64,000 bases of DNA from assembly GCA_963825845.1 (NCBI GenBank), contig CAWGVL010000089.1:114330-178329 (forward strand), given 5' to 3'. The notes beneath the pieces were generated by a model. That model was not told the DNA's origin. It ran no database searches and saw only the letters and a list, made by a program, of their open reading frames with translations. The stretch comes from DASQDN01 sp963825845. GTDB taxonomy: Bacteria; Acidobacteriota; Terriglobia; Bryobacterales; Bryobacteraceae. A program made the translations under genes and the position numbers. Positions 28,090-37,573 of this stretch are shown here, in pieces (position 1 is the first letter of the stretch; each line of letters opens with the position of its first letter).

Positions 28090-30570
28090 TCAATCGACAA
28101 AAAGGAATTCGTTGGTGTTAAACAGGAGACGGCACAGATTCTCGAGTCCGTGCTGCCGCGCGTACTCGACGTAAGCGTGCGCCTCTTCCGCCTTCGCTTC
28201 ACGGCCGAATGTCAGGCGAGCGGCAGTTCGCACCTGATCCTCGAGCCTGCCCGCGGTAGTGCGAAGGCGCGCGGCGAAATGCTCCGACATGCGCACGACG
28301 AAAGGATTGTTCAGCATTGCGAGCGCCTGAATAGCTGTGAGCGTAGTGGAACGCTTCGGTGTCAGAACGGACGGATCCGGGCAGTCAAGACGTTCCATGA
28401 ACGGGTCGGGCACGCTTCGCACAATGAAGCGGTAAATGCTCCGGCGATGCGCGCCCTCTCCATCGGGATTGAAACGTGAGTAGTCGTAGATGGGCGAGTG
28501 GTCGTCTTTGAACCAGAACCACTGCACGGCAGGTCCGCCCATCGTTGTGTCTAGTCTGCCTGCGACGGACAGCACTGAATCGCGTACAGCTTCCGCGTCG
28601 ATGCGCGTACGATTCATTCGCCACAGTAAGCGATTATCGGCATCGACCTTGACTCCGTCCTCGCGCTGGTTCGATTCCTGCTGATACGCGGCGCTGCGGA
28701 GGATCATTCGGTGCAAAGCTTTGAGCGATCCCTGTGCGTCATCCCGGAACCACACCGCGAGCCAATCGAGCAACTCCGGGTGCGTTGGCTTGGAACCCAT
28801 ACGACCGAAGTCGCTCGGCGTGTCGACAATTCCCGTGCCGAAATGATACTGCCAAACGCGGTTAACGATAGAACGCCACGTAAGGACGTTTTTTGGATCA
28901 GCGAGCCAGTTGGCTAGGGCAGCACGACGCTCACCTTCGTTCGCAGGATCGCCGGGCGTGAACTTGGCAGTCAGACCCGGAACACAAGTTAATGCGCCCG
29001 GCGATGCAAGTTGCGCCGGAGCCTGAACACTTCCGCGCGTGAGCAAATGGACGGGACGTGGTTGCAGTGCCGGACGGAATGCTCCCACTCGTGTGAAGTA
29101 GTTCGTGGCCGTATAAACGAACCGAGGCTTTGGCAGCGACTCCAGTTTCTCGTCGATTGCCTTTAACTCCGGCTTGAATTTATCGATGGCGGCATAGGTT
29201 TCCGGTCCAACGATCGCGTCTACCAACTCCTGCTTCCGTTTGCGATCCGCAACACGGCGCGATTCGAGTTCCTTTTTGAGTTTGGCATCGTCGGGAGTCT
29301 TCGGATCGGGACCGATGTGGGCGATTTGCAATCCCGCATCCTGGATGCGCGAATCGAGGTCGACGATATCGGGACTGGTGGCGAACTCGACTTTATCAAG
29401 GAACGGCTGCAGGCGAATCTGGACAGCGCGCTTTTCATTCAGGAGTTGTTGGCGCCGTTGATGGACTACCGGGTCTTCATCGTAAGGGCGGTCAGCGCGA
29501 TCGATACCCGCGAAGACCGCCTGCAGATTGTAGTAATCCTGCTGCGGAATCGGATCGAACTTATGGTTATGACAACGGGCGCAATGCGCGGTCATACTGC
29601 TGAACGTCGAGATCGTCGTCGCGACCATATCGTCTCGATCGAGAAGGCGCGTATTTTCTTTATCCGTGGTGCCTTCGCGTAGTTCCTGGTGTCCCACGAA
29701 ATCCCAGGGCCCGGCAGCCAGGAAACCAGTAGCTACGTAAGCGGCGGGGTCATTCGGAAACAGTACGTCACCAGCGATTTGCTCCTGAATGAATCGGGTA
29801 TAAGGCTTATCCTCGTTGAGAGCGCGGATCACGTAATCGCGATACGGCCACGCATTCGGCCGCGGCTTATCCTTGTCGTATCCGTGCGAGTCACCGTAAT
29901 GGATGATATCGAGCCAATGCCGGGCCCACCGCTCTCCGTAGCGCGGTGAGGCGAGAAGGCGATCGATCAGTTTGTCGTACGCTTCGGGTGATTTGTCGGC
30001 GGCGAATGCTTCCACCTCTTGCGGGGTAGGGGGCAATCCCAGCAGATCGTAGTACACGCGCCGGATCAGCGTACGCCGATCGGCCGTTTTCGATGGCGTG
30101 AGGCCTTTCGCGTCGAGCTTATCGAGAATGAACGCATCGATGGGTGTTCGTGCCTCCGCTTGGGTCGGGACGGCAGGCCGCGTCAACGGCCGCAGAGACC
30201 ACCAGGTTTCTTCGCTGTGGGCGCCGATTGAATCGTCCTTTGCTCCTTGCTCGATCCAAAGGCGGATCATTGCGGTCTGGTCGGCAGTCAGCGGCGCGCC
30301 GGCCTTGGGCATCCTCGGCTTGGACCCGGTGATGCTTTGTAGCAGTGGGGAGTCATCAGGACGGCCCGCTCTCACCACTGGCCCGGATGCGCCTCCTGTC
30401 AACAGAGCTTGCACGCTTCCGACCGATAGCTTCCCGCTGCGATTCGTCTCGTTGTGGCATACGTGACACCGTTCCGCGAGAATCGGCCGGACGGACTGTG
30501 TGTAACTGACAAACTGGGCGGCCTGACAAGAGAGTATCAACAGCAGGCCTGTGATAACGCGAAGCAACAC
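28090..30570 (-). CDS. PSCyt1/DUF1549/DUF1553 secreted cytochrome c-like protein
   Basis: An 826-residue exported protein with an N-terminal signal peptide. An N-terminal cytochrome-type domain (CHVCHNE near residue 35) is followed by DUF1549 (residues about 150-360, with HCARCHNHKFDPIP, a second heme-type motif) and DUF1553 (about 540-800, with PTHPELLDWLAVWF). The order matches the Planctomycete-type cytochrome family. It is coupled with the DUF1501 gene downstream. Electron transfer in glycan or sulfated polymer breakdown has been proposed. Confidence 0.9.
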   Translation of the reverse strand: MLLRVITGLLLILSCQAAQFVSYTQSVRPILAERCHVCHNETNRSGKLSVGSVQALLTGGASGPVVRAGRPDDSPLLQSITGSKPRMPKAGAPLTADQTAMIRLWIEQGAKDDSIGAHSEETWWSLRPLTRPAVPTQAEARTPIDAFILDKLDAKGLTPSKTADRRTLIRRVYYDLLGLPPTPQEVEAFAADKSPEAYDKLIDRLLASPRYGERWARHWLDIIHYGDSHGYDKDKPRPNAWPYRDYVIRALNEDKPYTRFIQEQIAGDVLFPNDPAAYVATGFLAAGPWDFVGHQELREGTTDKENTRLLDRDDMVATTISTFSSMTAHCARCHNHKFDPIPQQDYYNLQAVFAGIDRADRPYDEDPVVHQRRQQLLNEKRAVQIRLQPFLDKVEFATSPDIVDLDSRIQDAGLQIAHIGPDPKTPDDAKLKKELESRRVADRKRKQELVDAIVGPETYAAIDKFKPELKAIDEKLESLPKPRFVYTATNYFTRVGAFRPALQPRPVHLLTRGSVQAPAQLASPGALTCVPGLTAKFTPGDPANEGERRAALANWLADPKNVLTWRSIVNRVWQYHFGTGIVDTPSDFGRMGSKPTHPELLDWLAVWFRDDAQGSLKALHRMILRSAAYQQESNQREDGVKVDADNRLLWRMNRTRIDAEAVRDSVLSVAGRLDTTMGGPAVQWFWFKDDHSPIYDYSRFNPDGEGAHRRSIYRFIVRSVPDPFMERLDCPDPSVLTPKRSTTLTAIQALAMLNNPFVVRMSEHFAARLRTTAGRLEDQVRTAARLTFGREAKAEEAHAYVEYARQHGLENLCRLLFNTNEFLFVD

Positions 30571-30589
30571 GGGTCCAGAATAACAACCT

Positions 30590-30595
30590 TATAAT
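30590..30595 (+). promoter_or_regulatory. TATAAT -10 box just upstream of a start codon
   Basis: A perfect TATAAT lies 9 bases before the ATG at 30605. Transcription would begin at or next to the start codon, so the message would be leaderless. No good -35 hexamer is seen. Confidence 0.4.
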
Positions 30596-30604
30596 CGGAA
30601 GCGC

Positions 30605-30976
30605 ATGGCAAACACGACGATCAGCTTCGGTGTAATTCTCGTTGTCCTCGGAATTGGCGGTTATTTCGGTAGTGGCATGGTCAGTTTTACTGCCCTTATT
30701 CCCGCCGTATTCGGCCTACTTCTGCTGATCTGTGGTGTTGTAGCCCGAGACCCGAACAAGCGCAAACACGCGATGCACTTCGCCGCAATGGTCGGATTGC
30801 TCGGATTTCTCGGTTCGGCTCGAGGGTTGGCCAAGATCGGAGCGGTCCTGACCGGCCAGCCGGTTGAGCGGCAAAATGCGGTGATCGCTCAGGCCACAAT
30901 GGCGATTCTGATGCTGATCTTCACGGCGCTTTGTGTCCGGTCTTTCATCCAGGCGCGGCGAAGCCGCACGGTATAG
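30605..30976 (+). CDS. Small inner-membrane protein, four TM helices
   Basis: A 123-residue hydrophobic protein with helices at about residues 7-25, 28-47, 57-75 and 95-112 (such as ISFGVILVVLGIGGYFG and ATMAILMLIFTALCVRSF), ending in a basic tail. It is divergent from the cytochrome gene by 34 bases. Resembles small uncharacterised membrane proteins in Acidobacteria; no function known. Confidence 0.65.
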   Translation: MANTTISFGVILVVLGIGGYFGSGMVSFTALIPAVFGLLLLICGVVARDPNKRKHAMHFAAMVGLLGFLGSARGLAKIGAVLTGQPVERQNAVIAQATMAILMLIFTALCVRSFIQARRSRTV

Positions 30977-31026
30977 ACCAGGATGTGGCAATGTACGCCA
31001 ATTAACTGATACACTGAGGCGCGGGT

Positions 31027-32979
31027 ATGTTCCATCGAGCCACGCGCCGGCTGTTTCCGTTAGCGTTTATTTTGGCCTCTTCACCGGCGTTCTCGGCGTC
31101 TTCGGGAGAGTTCTCCTTCGACGATGCTCAATCCTTCCTGAAAAAGTATTGCCAATCCTGTCATCCGGGCAAGTCAGGTGTGGGCGGTTTCGGCCTGCAG
31201 CGTGTCGCGACTCAGGAAAGCCTCCGGACCGAAGGCGAGAAATGGTCTTCGTTGCGGGTACGAGTCATCAACGGCGAGATGCCGCCGCGAAACTCACCGG
31301 CTCCTTCGGTCGATCTCCGCGAGCAGTTCTCCGATTGGGTGAAGAAGTCGCTTCGTGCCGAAGCGTGTGCCACCGGAATCACCCCTGGACGCACTTTGAT
31401 CCGGCGGCTGAATCGGGATGAATACGCTGCGACTGTCCGCGATCTGCTCGATATGCACATGGACATTGCGAAGGCGCTGCCGGCGGATGGAGCAGGCGGA
31501 GAGGGCTTCGACAATGCAGCGGAAACACTATTCCTGTCGCCGCTGCATTCCGAAAAGTACATGGAAGTGGCAAAGTTCGCCATCGACTTTGCGGCCAAAG
31601 AATTCAAATCCAGGAACAAGATTCTAATCGCCAAGCCCGGACCGGGTGTTTCCCCTGACCAGGCCGCCCGGAAGATCCTGCAGAATTTCCTACCCCGTGC
31701 GTTCCGGCGCCCCGTCGATGAGGCGGACATCGCTCCCTACATGGAGTTGTTCCAGGCCGCGCGAAAACAGAAGCAGCCGTTTGACGCATCAATCCTGCTA
31801 GCTCTTCGTGGCGCACTCGTATCGCCCAATTTTTTATTCCGGGTTGAGCCCCCGAATAACACATCGGAGGCTCGGCCTCTCGATCAGTATTCTCTTGCTT
31901 CGCGGCTCTCGTATTTCCTATGGGGCAGCATGCCGGACGAACTTCTCTTCGACGTCGCGGAAGCTGGGAAACTCCAGGATCCCGAAGTTTTGAAACAAAT
32001 GGTCCGGCGAATGCTGCGAAACGACCGCTCGATGCTCTTCGCCGAGCGGTTTACTGAGCAGTGGCTGCATACGCGCGACCTCAGCGGTGACAAAGCCCCT
32101 GACGCGAAGCTGTTTCCTGCGTATGCCGCCGACGAGGAGCTTCGGGGCGACATCCGTTTCCAGCCGATCATGTTTTTTCGCGAGCTGATGCTTCGAAACA
32201 TGTCGTTGCTGAATCTCCTGGATTCCAAGTACACCATCGGGACCAGCAATCTCGCCAAACACTTCGGCGTCGACTTGCCGATCAAAACGAACGCGCGGAA
32301 GCAACCCCAATGGGTCGAGTTGCCGCCTGGATCGAACCGCGGAGGATTGTTGGGAATGCCCGCCGTGTTAGCCGTCTCGTCGCACCCGTATCGGACCAGC
32401 CCCGTGCTGCGCGGCGCCTGGATTCTCGATTCCATCCTGGGCACACCTCCGCCACCTCCTCCTCCGAATGTTCCTGCGTTGGAGGAGCCGAAAGATGGAG
32501 CTCCCGCGACAACGGTCCGCGAGAGGCTGACGCAGCATCGTGCGAACCCCGCTTGCGCCAGTTGCCACGCTCGTATCGATCCGCTGGGCTTCGCGCTCGA
32601 AAACTACGACGTGATCGGACGCTGGCGGGATCAGGACGCCGGCAAGCCGGTGGACAACTCCGGCGAGTTGATGGATGGGACGAAGTTCAATGGGCCTGAC
32701 GAACTGAAAAAGGCTCTTCTGGACCGCAAAGACCTGTTCATTCGCAACCTGGCGAGTAAGATGCTTGGATACGCGCTTGGGCGAGGGTTAACGTTGAAGG
32801 ACTCGTGTACCGTGGATTCCATTGTGGCCCAAGTGAGAGACAATGATTATAGTGCGCTCGCGCTGGTCGAATCGATCGTACTGAGCGTCCCGTTTCGAAT
32901 GCAGGCGCCTGCGCCTGCCCAGCCGGCCATTTCGTCATCGGGCCGTGTCGCAAGTCAGAAGGAGTCGCAGAAGCCTTGA
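31027..32979 (+). CDS. DUF1592-type secreted cytochrome c-like protein
   Basis: A 650-residue exported protein. An N-terminal cytochrome motif (YCQSCHPG) is followed by the DUF1587, DUF1595, DUF1592, DUF1588 and DUF1585 blocks: RLNRDEYAATVRDLL, ARKILQNFLPRAFRRP, SRLSYFLWGSMPDELL, VLRGAWILDSILGTPPPPPP, and a second heme-type CASCHARIDPLGFALENYD. The arrangement is typical of Planctomycetes and Acidobacteria. It overlaps the next gene (TTG within its stop), so they are translated together. Confidence 0.9.
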   Translation: MFHRATRRLFPLAFILASSPAFSASSGEFSFDDAQSFLKKYCQSCHPGKSGVGGFGLQRVATQESLRTEGEKWSSLRVRVINGEMPPRNSPAPSVDLREQFSDWVKKSLRAEACATGITPGRTLIRRLNRDEYAATVRDLLDMHMDIAKALPADGAGGEGFDNAAETLFLSPLHSEKYMEVAKFAIDFAAKEFKSRNKILIAKPGPGVSPDQAARKILQNFLPRAFRRPVDEADIAPYMELFQAARKQKQPFDASILLALRGALVSPNFLFRVEPPNNTSEARPLDQYSLASRLSYFLWGSMPDELLFDVAEAGKLQDPEVLKQMVRRMLRNDRSMLFAERFTEQWLHTRDLSGDKAPDAKLFPAYAADEELRGDIRFQPIMFFRELMLRNMSLLNLLDSKYTIGTSNLAKHFGVDLPIKTNARKQPQWVELPPGSNRGGLLGMPAVLAVSSHPYRTSPVLRGAWILDSILGTPPPPPPPNVPALEEPKDGAPATTVRERLTQHRANPACASCHARIDPLGFALENYDVIGRWRDQDAGKPVDNSGELMDGTKFNGPDELKKALLDRKDLFIRNLASKMLGYALGRGLTLKDSCTVDSIVAQVRDNDYSALALVESIVLSVPFRMQAPAPAQPAISSSGRVASQKESQKP

Positions 32980-34334
32980 CTATTCGTAAAACCGCCTTAT
33001 CGCGAAGAACGCTACTCAGAGGTGTTGGAGTAAGTTTGGGGCTTCCCTGGTTGGAAGCGATGACCGCTACTTCCGCAATCGCCGCGACGGCCGGTGCAGG
33101 GAAGTCGCCCGTGCGCATGGCTGTGCTTTACGTGCCGAACGGCGTCAATGTGAGCAAATGGTATCCCGAAGGCACGGGCCGCGATTTCAATCTTTCGCCG
33201 ACACTCCAACCGCTGCAGGATCTCAAGAACGACATCGTCGTGATGAAGAACCTGTGGAATGCGGCATCGAAAGGCGGCGACGGGCACTACGTTAAGGAAG
33301 CCGCGATCCTGACGTGCGCCACGATCAAGAAAACGCCGGGTGCAGATATAGGCAACGGCATCTCGATGGATCAGGTTGCTGCGCAGCGTATTAGTCACGA
33401 GACTCCGCTGCCGTCCCTGGAACTCGGTATCTCGCCCGTAGCGATCGGCGTGGACGCCGTAGTCGGATACACACGCGTCTACGGATCGCACATCGCATGG
33501 AGCGGTCCCACGACTCCGCTGGCGCGAGAGATTAATCCGCGCTCCGCCTATGAGCGGCTGTTCCGCGCTTCAACCGGACAGCATGGTAGCGGGGCGAAGA
33601 TGGACACGTTGCTGCTCGACCGGGTGTTGGCCGATGCAAAACGGCTGCGTACGCAAGTTGGCGCACAGGATCGTATACGACTCGACGAGTATCTTTCGCT
33701 GATGCGTTCCCTCGAAGAGCGCGTCCAGCGCGCAAGCGCCAGTTCGCAGAAGACCTGGCGGCCGCGTGTGCCCATCAATGGCAAAGCGCTTCCAACGGAA
33801 TCTCCGAGCGATCACGCTGAGCATGTCCGCCTGATGATGGACGTAATCGCAACCGCCTTCCAAAGTGACACGACACGCATCGCAACATTCATGTTTGGTA
33901 ATGCGGTCAGCAATGTGAGCTTCCGGTTCCTCGAAGGGGTCAGCGCGGGGCACCACGACGTATCCCATCACCAGAAAGATGCCGACAAGCTTCGGCAGTA
34001 CGAGTTGATCAGCAAATGGCACGTCGAGCAGTATGCCTATTTGCTCCGGAAACTGCAGTCGATGAAAGAAGGCGATTCGAACTTGCTCGACAACTCGATG
34101 GTCCTTTTCAGTTCGGCGCTGAGTGATGGGAATAGTCACAACCCGCACGATCTGCCGCTCGTGCTGGGAGGCAAGGGCGGCGGCCGCATCGATACCGGGC
34201 AGAATCTGGTTTACGGCGAAGACAGTCCGCTCGCAAACCTGTATGTCTCGATGTTGGATGCATTCGGCACACCCGTGGAGAGGTTTGCAGACAGTACAGG
34301 TAAGCTCCCTGGATTGCTTCGAGACGCTTCATAG
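32976..34334 (+). CDS. DUF1552 Tat-exported protein
   Basis: A 452-residue protein with the Tat signal SRRTLLRGVGVSLGLPWLE. The body shows DUF1552 features such as LYVPNGVN and MFGNAVSNVSFRFL. It starts with TTG, overlapping the DUF1592 gene stop by 4 bases, the usual pair in these phyla. It is the partner of the cytochrome-like protein. Its activity is not known; a DUF1501-like role is often assumed. Confidence 0.9.
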   Translation: MTIRKTALSRRTLLRGVGVSLGLPWLEAMTATSAIAATAGAGKSPVRMAVLYVPNGVNVSKWYPEGTGRDFNLSPTLQPLQDLKNDIVVMKNLWNAASKGGDGHYVKEAAILTCATIKKTPGADIGNGISMDQVAAQRISHETPLPSLELGISPVAIGVDAVVGYTRVYGSHIAWSGPTTPLAREINPRSAYERLFRASTGQHGSGAKMDTLLLDRVLADAKRLRTQVGAQDRIRLDEYLSLMRSLEERVQRASASSQKTWRPRVPINGKALPTESPSDHAEHVRLMMDVIATAFQSDTTRIATFMFGNAVSNVSFRFLEGVSAGHHDVSHHQKDADKLRQYELISKWHVEQYAYLLRKLQSMKEGDSNLLDNSMVLFSSALSDGNSHNPHDLPLVLGGKGGGRIDTGQNLVYGEDSPLANLYVSMLDAFGTPVERFADSTGKLPGLLRDAS

Positions 34335-34337
34335 ATC

Positions 34338-34745
34338 ATGACGCGCATAATCACAGCGTTGTTGTTTGCCGGATCCTTGGTCGCCGGCGAACTGTCCGGC
34401 ATCTGGATGGGACAGTATCCCGCTCGAAACGGTGATCCGATCGATATCGCCTTCAAGTTCAGTCATGAAGGCGAATCGCTCACCGGCAAGTTGTATGGAG
34501 ATTACCGCAGTACTCCTGTCGTGGAGGGCAAGGTCACAGGGGATCAGGTCAGCTTTGTCGTGATTGCTCAGGAGCAGGCCGGCAATCAAATCAACGAAAC
34601 TCGGATGAGATTCACCGGAACATTCAAAGCGGGCGAGTTGGAGTTAACGCGTTCGCGCGAGGGTGTTCGCGATGCAGCCAATGGCGGCGCTGCTCAGGTT
34701 AGGGGCGATAGCAAGCAGACGATGAAGCTGAAACGTCTGCTGTAG
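34338..34745 (+). CDS. Secreted small beta-barrel protein
   Basis: A 135-residue protein with a short signal peptide (IITALLFAGSLVAG) and alternating strands: LSGIWMGQYPARNGDPIDIAFKF, LTGKLYGDY, GDQVSFVVIAQ and RMRFTGTFKAGELELTR. The pattern is that of small lipocalin-like extracellular proteins in Acidobacteria. It follows the DUF1552 gene by 3 bases, so it is probably part of the same operon. Its stop abuts that of the next convergent gene. Confidence 0.55.
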   Translation: MTRIITALLFAGSLVAGELSGIWMGQYPARNGDPIDIAFKFSHEGESLTGKLYGDYRSTPVVEGKVTGDQVSFVVIAQEQAGNQINETRMRFTGTFKAGELELTRSREGVRDAANGGAAQVRGDSKQTMKLKRLL

Positions 34746-35132
34746 CTACGCGAGTCGTAACACCTTCGAAGAAACTCGTCCGGCTGGCTCTTGAGGTTTA
34801 ATCGGCGGCGCCTCGGCTGGCGCAGCCGAGGGCGCGGGCGGGAACGTGGGTGTCGCGCCGGGCCGCATGGGGTCGGGATTTAGCGGATCATTCGGTCGCA
34901 TTTCTGGCGCCGAGGTCTTATCTGATTGCTCGCCTTTTGGAGCGCTCTCTGATTTGCGCTCGCGCGTCTCTGTCTGACCAGAACCGGCGTTTGATTTCCC
35001 GGCTTTCGATTTCGTGCTCTTTTGAGTCTCCGTCGTCGCCTTCTTCTCTCCCGCGTTCTTCTTCCTATCGGTTTCGGCGGCATTCAGCGCCAGTACAGCG
35101 GATAGGATCCCGATGGTAATGGTTCGCATCAT
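34746..35132 (-). CDS. Secreted Lys/Pro-rich low-complexity protein
   Basis: About 128 residues from MMRTITIGILSAVLALNAA, a signal peptide. The mature chain is disordered: a Lys/Ser/Thr segment (KKATTETQKSTKSKAGK) followed by a Pro-rich segment (RPGATPTFPPAPSAAPAEAPP). No fold or function recognised. It may be a cell-wall-associated linker protein. Confidence 0.45.
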   Translation of the reverse strand: MMRTITIGILSAVLALNAAETDRKKNAGEKKATTETQKSTKSKAGKSNAGSGQTETRERKSESAPKGEQSDKTSAPEMRPNDPLNPDPMRPGATPTFPPAPSAAPAEAPPIKPQEPAGRVSSKVLRLA

Positions 35133-35342
35133 CACTCCCGTCCTGTCCCTGGCATTTTGGCGGCCTTTTGACAAGTTATTAACTTTCAGTCATTTACAGG
35201 CGAAACCATCCATTCCGGTTTGGAAGAATCTACCAGCGGAGGCGCCCGCCCTTGAAAACAACTCCACCGCGCCGGTGGTCGTGATACTCGTAAAGGGTTG
35301 GAACGTAAACGGTGCTCCTCGAAATTGCGCCAATCGGCTGAC

Positions 35343-36125
35343 ATGAATGCCGAGCCGATGTTTGAGTTCTATATCGGCATTGACTATTCCGGGGCTGAAA
35401 CGGCGAACTCGGGTCTCAGAGGTCTCCGCATCTACACGGCGGATCCGAACACACCGCCTACAGAAGTCCAGCTGTCTGGCCGCCGATGGACACGTCGTGC
35501 AGTTGCCGAGTGGCTGCAAACTCAATTGTCCGGAGATCGCAGAACGTTGGTGGGTATCGATCACGCGTTTTCCTTCCCGATTCAGTATTTCGAGAGAAAT
35601 GACGCTCCACGCGACTGGACAGCCTTCTTGAAAGACTTCCAGCATCACTGGCCGACCGATAACGATCACACGTATGTCGATTTCGTCCGCGACGGGATTA
35701 CGGGCAACGGAGAGGCTCGTTCCGGCAACCCGCGTTGGCGGCGGTTGACAGAGATTCGGACGCGCGGAGCAAAATCCGTATTTCACTTCGACGTTCCGGG
35801 GTCAGTTGCAAAGTCAACTCATGCAGGACTGCCGTGGCTGCTCCGGATTCGAGAACACACCGGAGAGCGGGTGCACTTCTGGCCCTTCGATGGATGGGAC
35901 ATTCCGCCGGGCAGATCTGTAATAGCCGAGGTATATCCTTCTCTTTGGAATCACAGCCTCACCCTTCATGGGTTCGATCCTCATCAGCGGGACGCCTACG
36001 CAACCGCTGCATGGATGCGGACGACGGATGCAACCGGCTCTCTGAAGCAGTTCTTTAGCCCTGAATTGGAGCGAGCAGAGCGGGAGATCGCGGACGTTGA
36101 AGGCTGGATTCTTGGAGTGTCCTGA
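35343..36125 (+). CDS. RNase H-fold protein, DUF429-like
   Basis: A 260-residue cytoplasmic protein. The opening FEFYIGIDYSGAETANSG has the acidic strand of an RNase H-like nuclease fold, and LVGIDHAFSFP and VIAEVYPSLWN carry the following conserved acids of DUF429. The ATG at 35343 is chosen because the earlier frame does not look like protein. It ends 4 bases from a convergent gene. Activity is not proven. Confidence 0.6.
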   Translation: MNAEPMFEFYIGIDYSGAETANSGLRGLRIYTADPNTPPTEVQLSGRRWTRRAVAEWLQTQLSGDRRTLVGIDHAFSFPIQYFERNDAPRDWTAFLKDFQHHWPTDNDHTYVDFVRDGITGNGEARSGNPRWRRLTEIRTRGAKSVFHFDVPGSVAKSTHAGLPWLLRIREHTGERVHFWPFDGWDIPPGRSVIAEVYPSLWNHSLTLHGFDPHQRDAYATAAWMRTTDATGSLKQFFSPELERAEREIADVEGWILGVS

Positions 36126-36129
36126 CTAT

Positions 36130-36951
36130 TCAACCTCTGACAACCGTCGTCACGATGATTTCCTTGTTCGCGCGATCGATGCTGTACAGGGTTGAGGCCT
36201 CGGTCCGGTCCCACGCGATCCCCTGTCCATGATTTGGAGCAGCGAACGTACTCTCCAACACCAAGGTTGCCCCACCTTGCGGAAAGCTCAAGACGTAGAT
36301 CTCAGGGTTGTCGTGGCCCGTGCAGAACAGGCGTCCATCGGTCCCGAACGTTCCGCCGGAAATCGTGTACTGGCCGAGCTTGGACACGAGGACTTCGGGA
36401 TAGGCCCAACCTTGCAATCGCCGCCACTCAGCATCGAATTGCACGAGGTTGGTGTAGCGCGCGTCGCGATTCGGTTCGCCCGACTTGTTCCCATAATGGC
36501 CGAAGGTCACATACCAGCGACCCTGACGGAAGTCGATCCAAGTGGCTGACCCGTCGATGATGCCAAAGCTATGCGTGCCCGTGTGGCGCATCGTTTTCGT
36601 GTCAAACATCTCGATCGAACTGATCATCGGAACGCTGGGGTAGTTTGAATGCGCGCAATAGAGAACGCCATCGCGCACGATACCACTGTTTAGATGGATC
36701 AGCGGATTGCCTTTCTCGCATTCCCAATCCGACACGCGCTGTCCCGTTTTCTTGTCGTACTTCGCGATTACGTGGTTCCCGATTGCATAGAAGTGTCGTG
36801 CATCGACAGCGACAGCCTGATTCGCCTCGGGCGCGGGCCAGCGACGGACTTCCTTGCTGCGCCATGTTTCCGTTGCCCCACGCGCCTGTGTGTACAAGAC
36901 AAGCGGCATCGACAACAAGAGGCGGCGCGAGATGAGTGGTTGCGGAGTCAC
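36130..36951 (-). CDS. Secreted beta-propeller-like protein
   Basis: A 273-residue exported protein. The N-terminus (MTPQPLISRRLLLSMPLVL) looks like a Tat or Sec signal. The body is a run of blade-like repeats with YAIGNHVIAKYDKKTGQ, IEMFDTKTMRHTGTHSFG and IYVLSFPQGGATLVLEST, as in PQQ- or NHL-type propellers. No PQQ-binding residues were identified. Function unknown. Confidence 0.6.
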   Translation of the reverse strand: MTPQPLISRRLLLSMPLVLYTQARGATETWRSKEVRRWPAPEANQAVAVDARHFYAIGNHVIAKYDKKTGQRVSDWECEKGNPLIHLNSGIVRDGVLYCAHSNYPSVPMISSIEMFDTKTMRHTGTHSFGIIDGSATWIDFRQGRWYVTFGHYGNKSGEPNRDARYTNLVQFDAEWRRLQGWAYPEVLVSKLGQYTISGGTFGTDGRLFCTGHDNPEIYVLSFPQGGATLVLESTFAAPNHGQGIAWDRTEASTLYSIDRANKEIIVTTVVRG

Positions 36952-37018
36952 TGCTTAGATTATGCGAAATGACCAACCGGCTTCTGTGCTACGCTGCTCA
37001 GATCGGACAATCGGCCTC

Positions 37019-37561
37019 ATGACCAGACTTACTTTTGTCGCCATCGCACTGGCCTCGACCTGCGTTCTGAACGCCGCCGCAACCGGCAATCGGCGCGTAA
37101 CAGCCAACAACAAGCAGAGTCCGCCCGCGGAGACCGTCATGACGCTCGGCAGCCAGACATTTACGATCGAATACAACGCGCCCTCTGCTCGCGGACGTAA
37201 GGTGGAGGGCGGGTTGGTACCGTATGGGAGCATCTGGCGGCTCGGCGCAGATGCCGCGACGACTTTGACATCCACCGCCGAACTGATGATCGGTAATCTC
37301 CACGTACCCAAAGGCGTTCACACCCTGTATATACTTGCGTCGGAGGATGGGTGGAAACTGGTCGTCAATAAACAGACCGGCCAGTGGGGACTCACTTACA
37401 GCGAGGCACAGGATCTCGGTCGCGTCGATATGAAAGTGTCGAAGCTGAGTGCGCCAGTCGAAACTTTGATGATCAATCTGAATGCATCCGGCGCATCCAA
37501 CGGCACGCTCGACATCGAGTGGGGAAACACAAAGGCCTCAGTACCAGTGAAACTCCCCTGA
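37019..37561 (+). CDS. DUF2911 secreted protein
   Basis: About 180 residues from MTRLTFVAIALASTCVLNA, a signal peptide. The body has the DUF2911 signature: TIEYNAPSARGRKVEGGLVPYGSIWRLGADAATT, TAELMIGNLHVPKGVHTLYI and LDIEWGNTKASVPVKL, split here into its conserved pieces. The family is common in Bacteroidetes and Acidobacteria and has no proven function. It is followed by a histidine phosphatase 12 bases downstream. Confidence 0.75.
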   Translation: MTRLTFVAIALASTCVLNAAATGNRRVTANNKQSPPAETVMTLGSQTFTIEYNAPSARGRKVEGGLVPYGSIWRLGADAATTLTSTAELMIGNLHVPKGVHTLYILASEDGWKLVVNKQTGQWGLTYSEAQDLGRVDMKVSKLSAPVETLMINLNASGASNGTLDIEWGNTKASVPVKLP

Positions 37562-37573
37562 CTCGCCATAATC

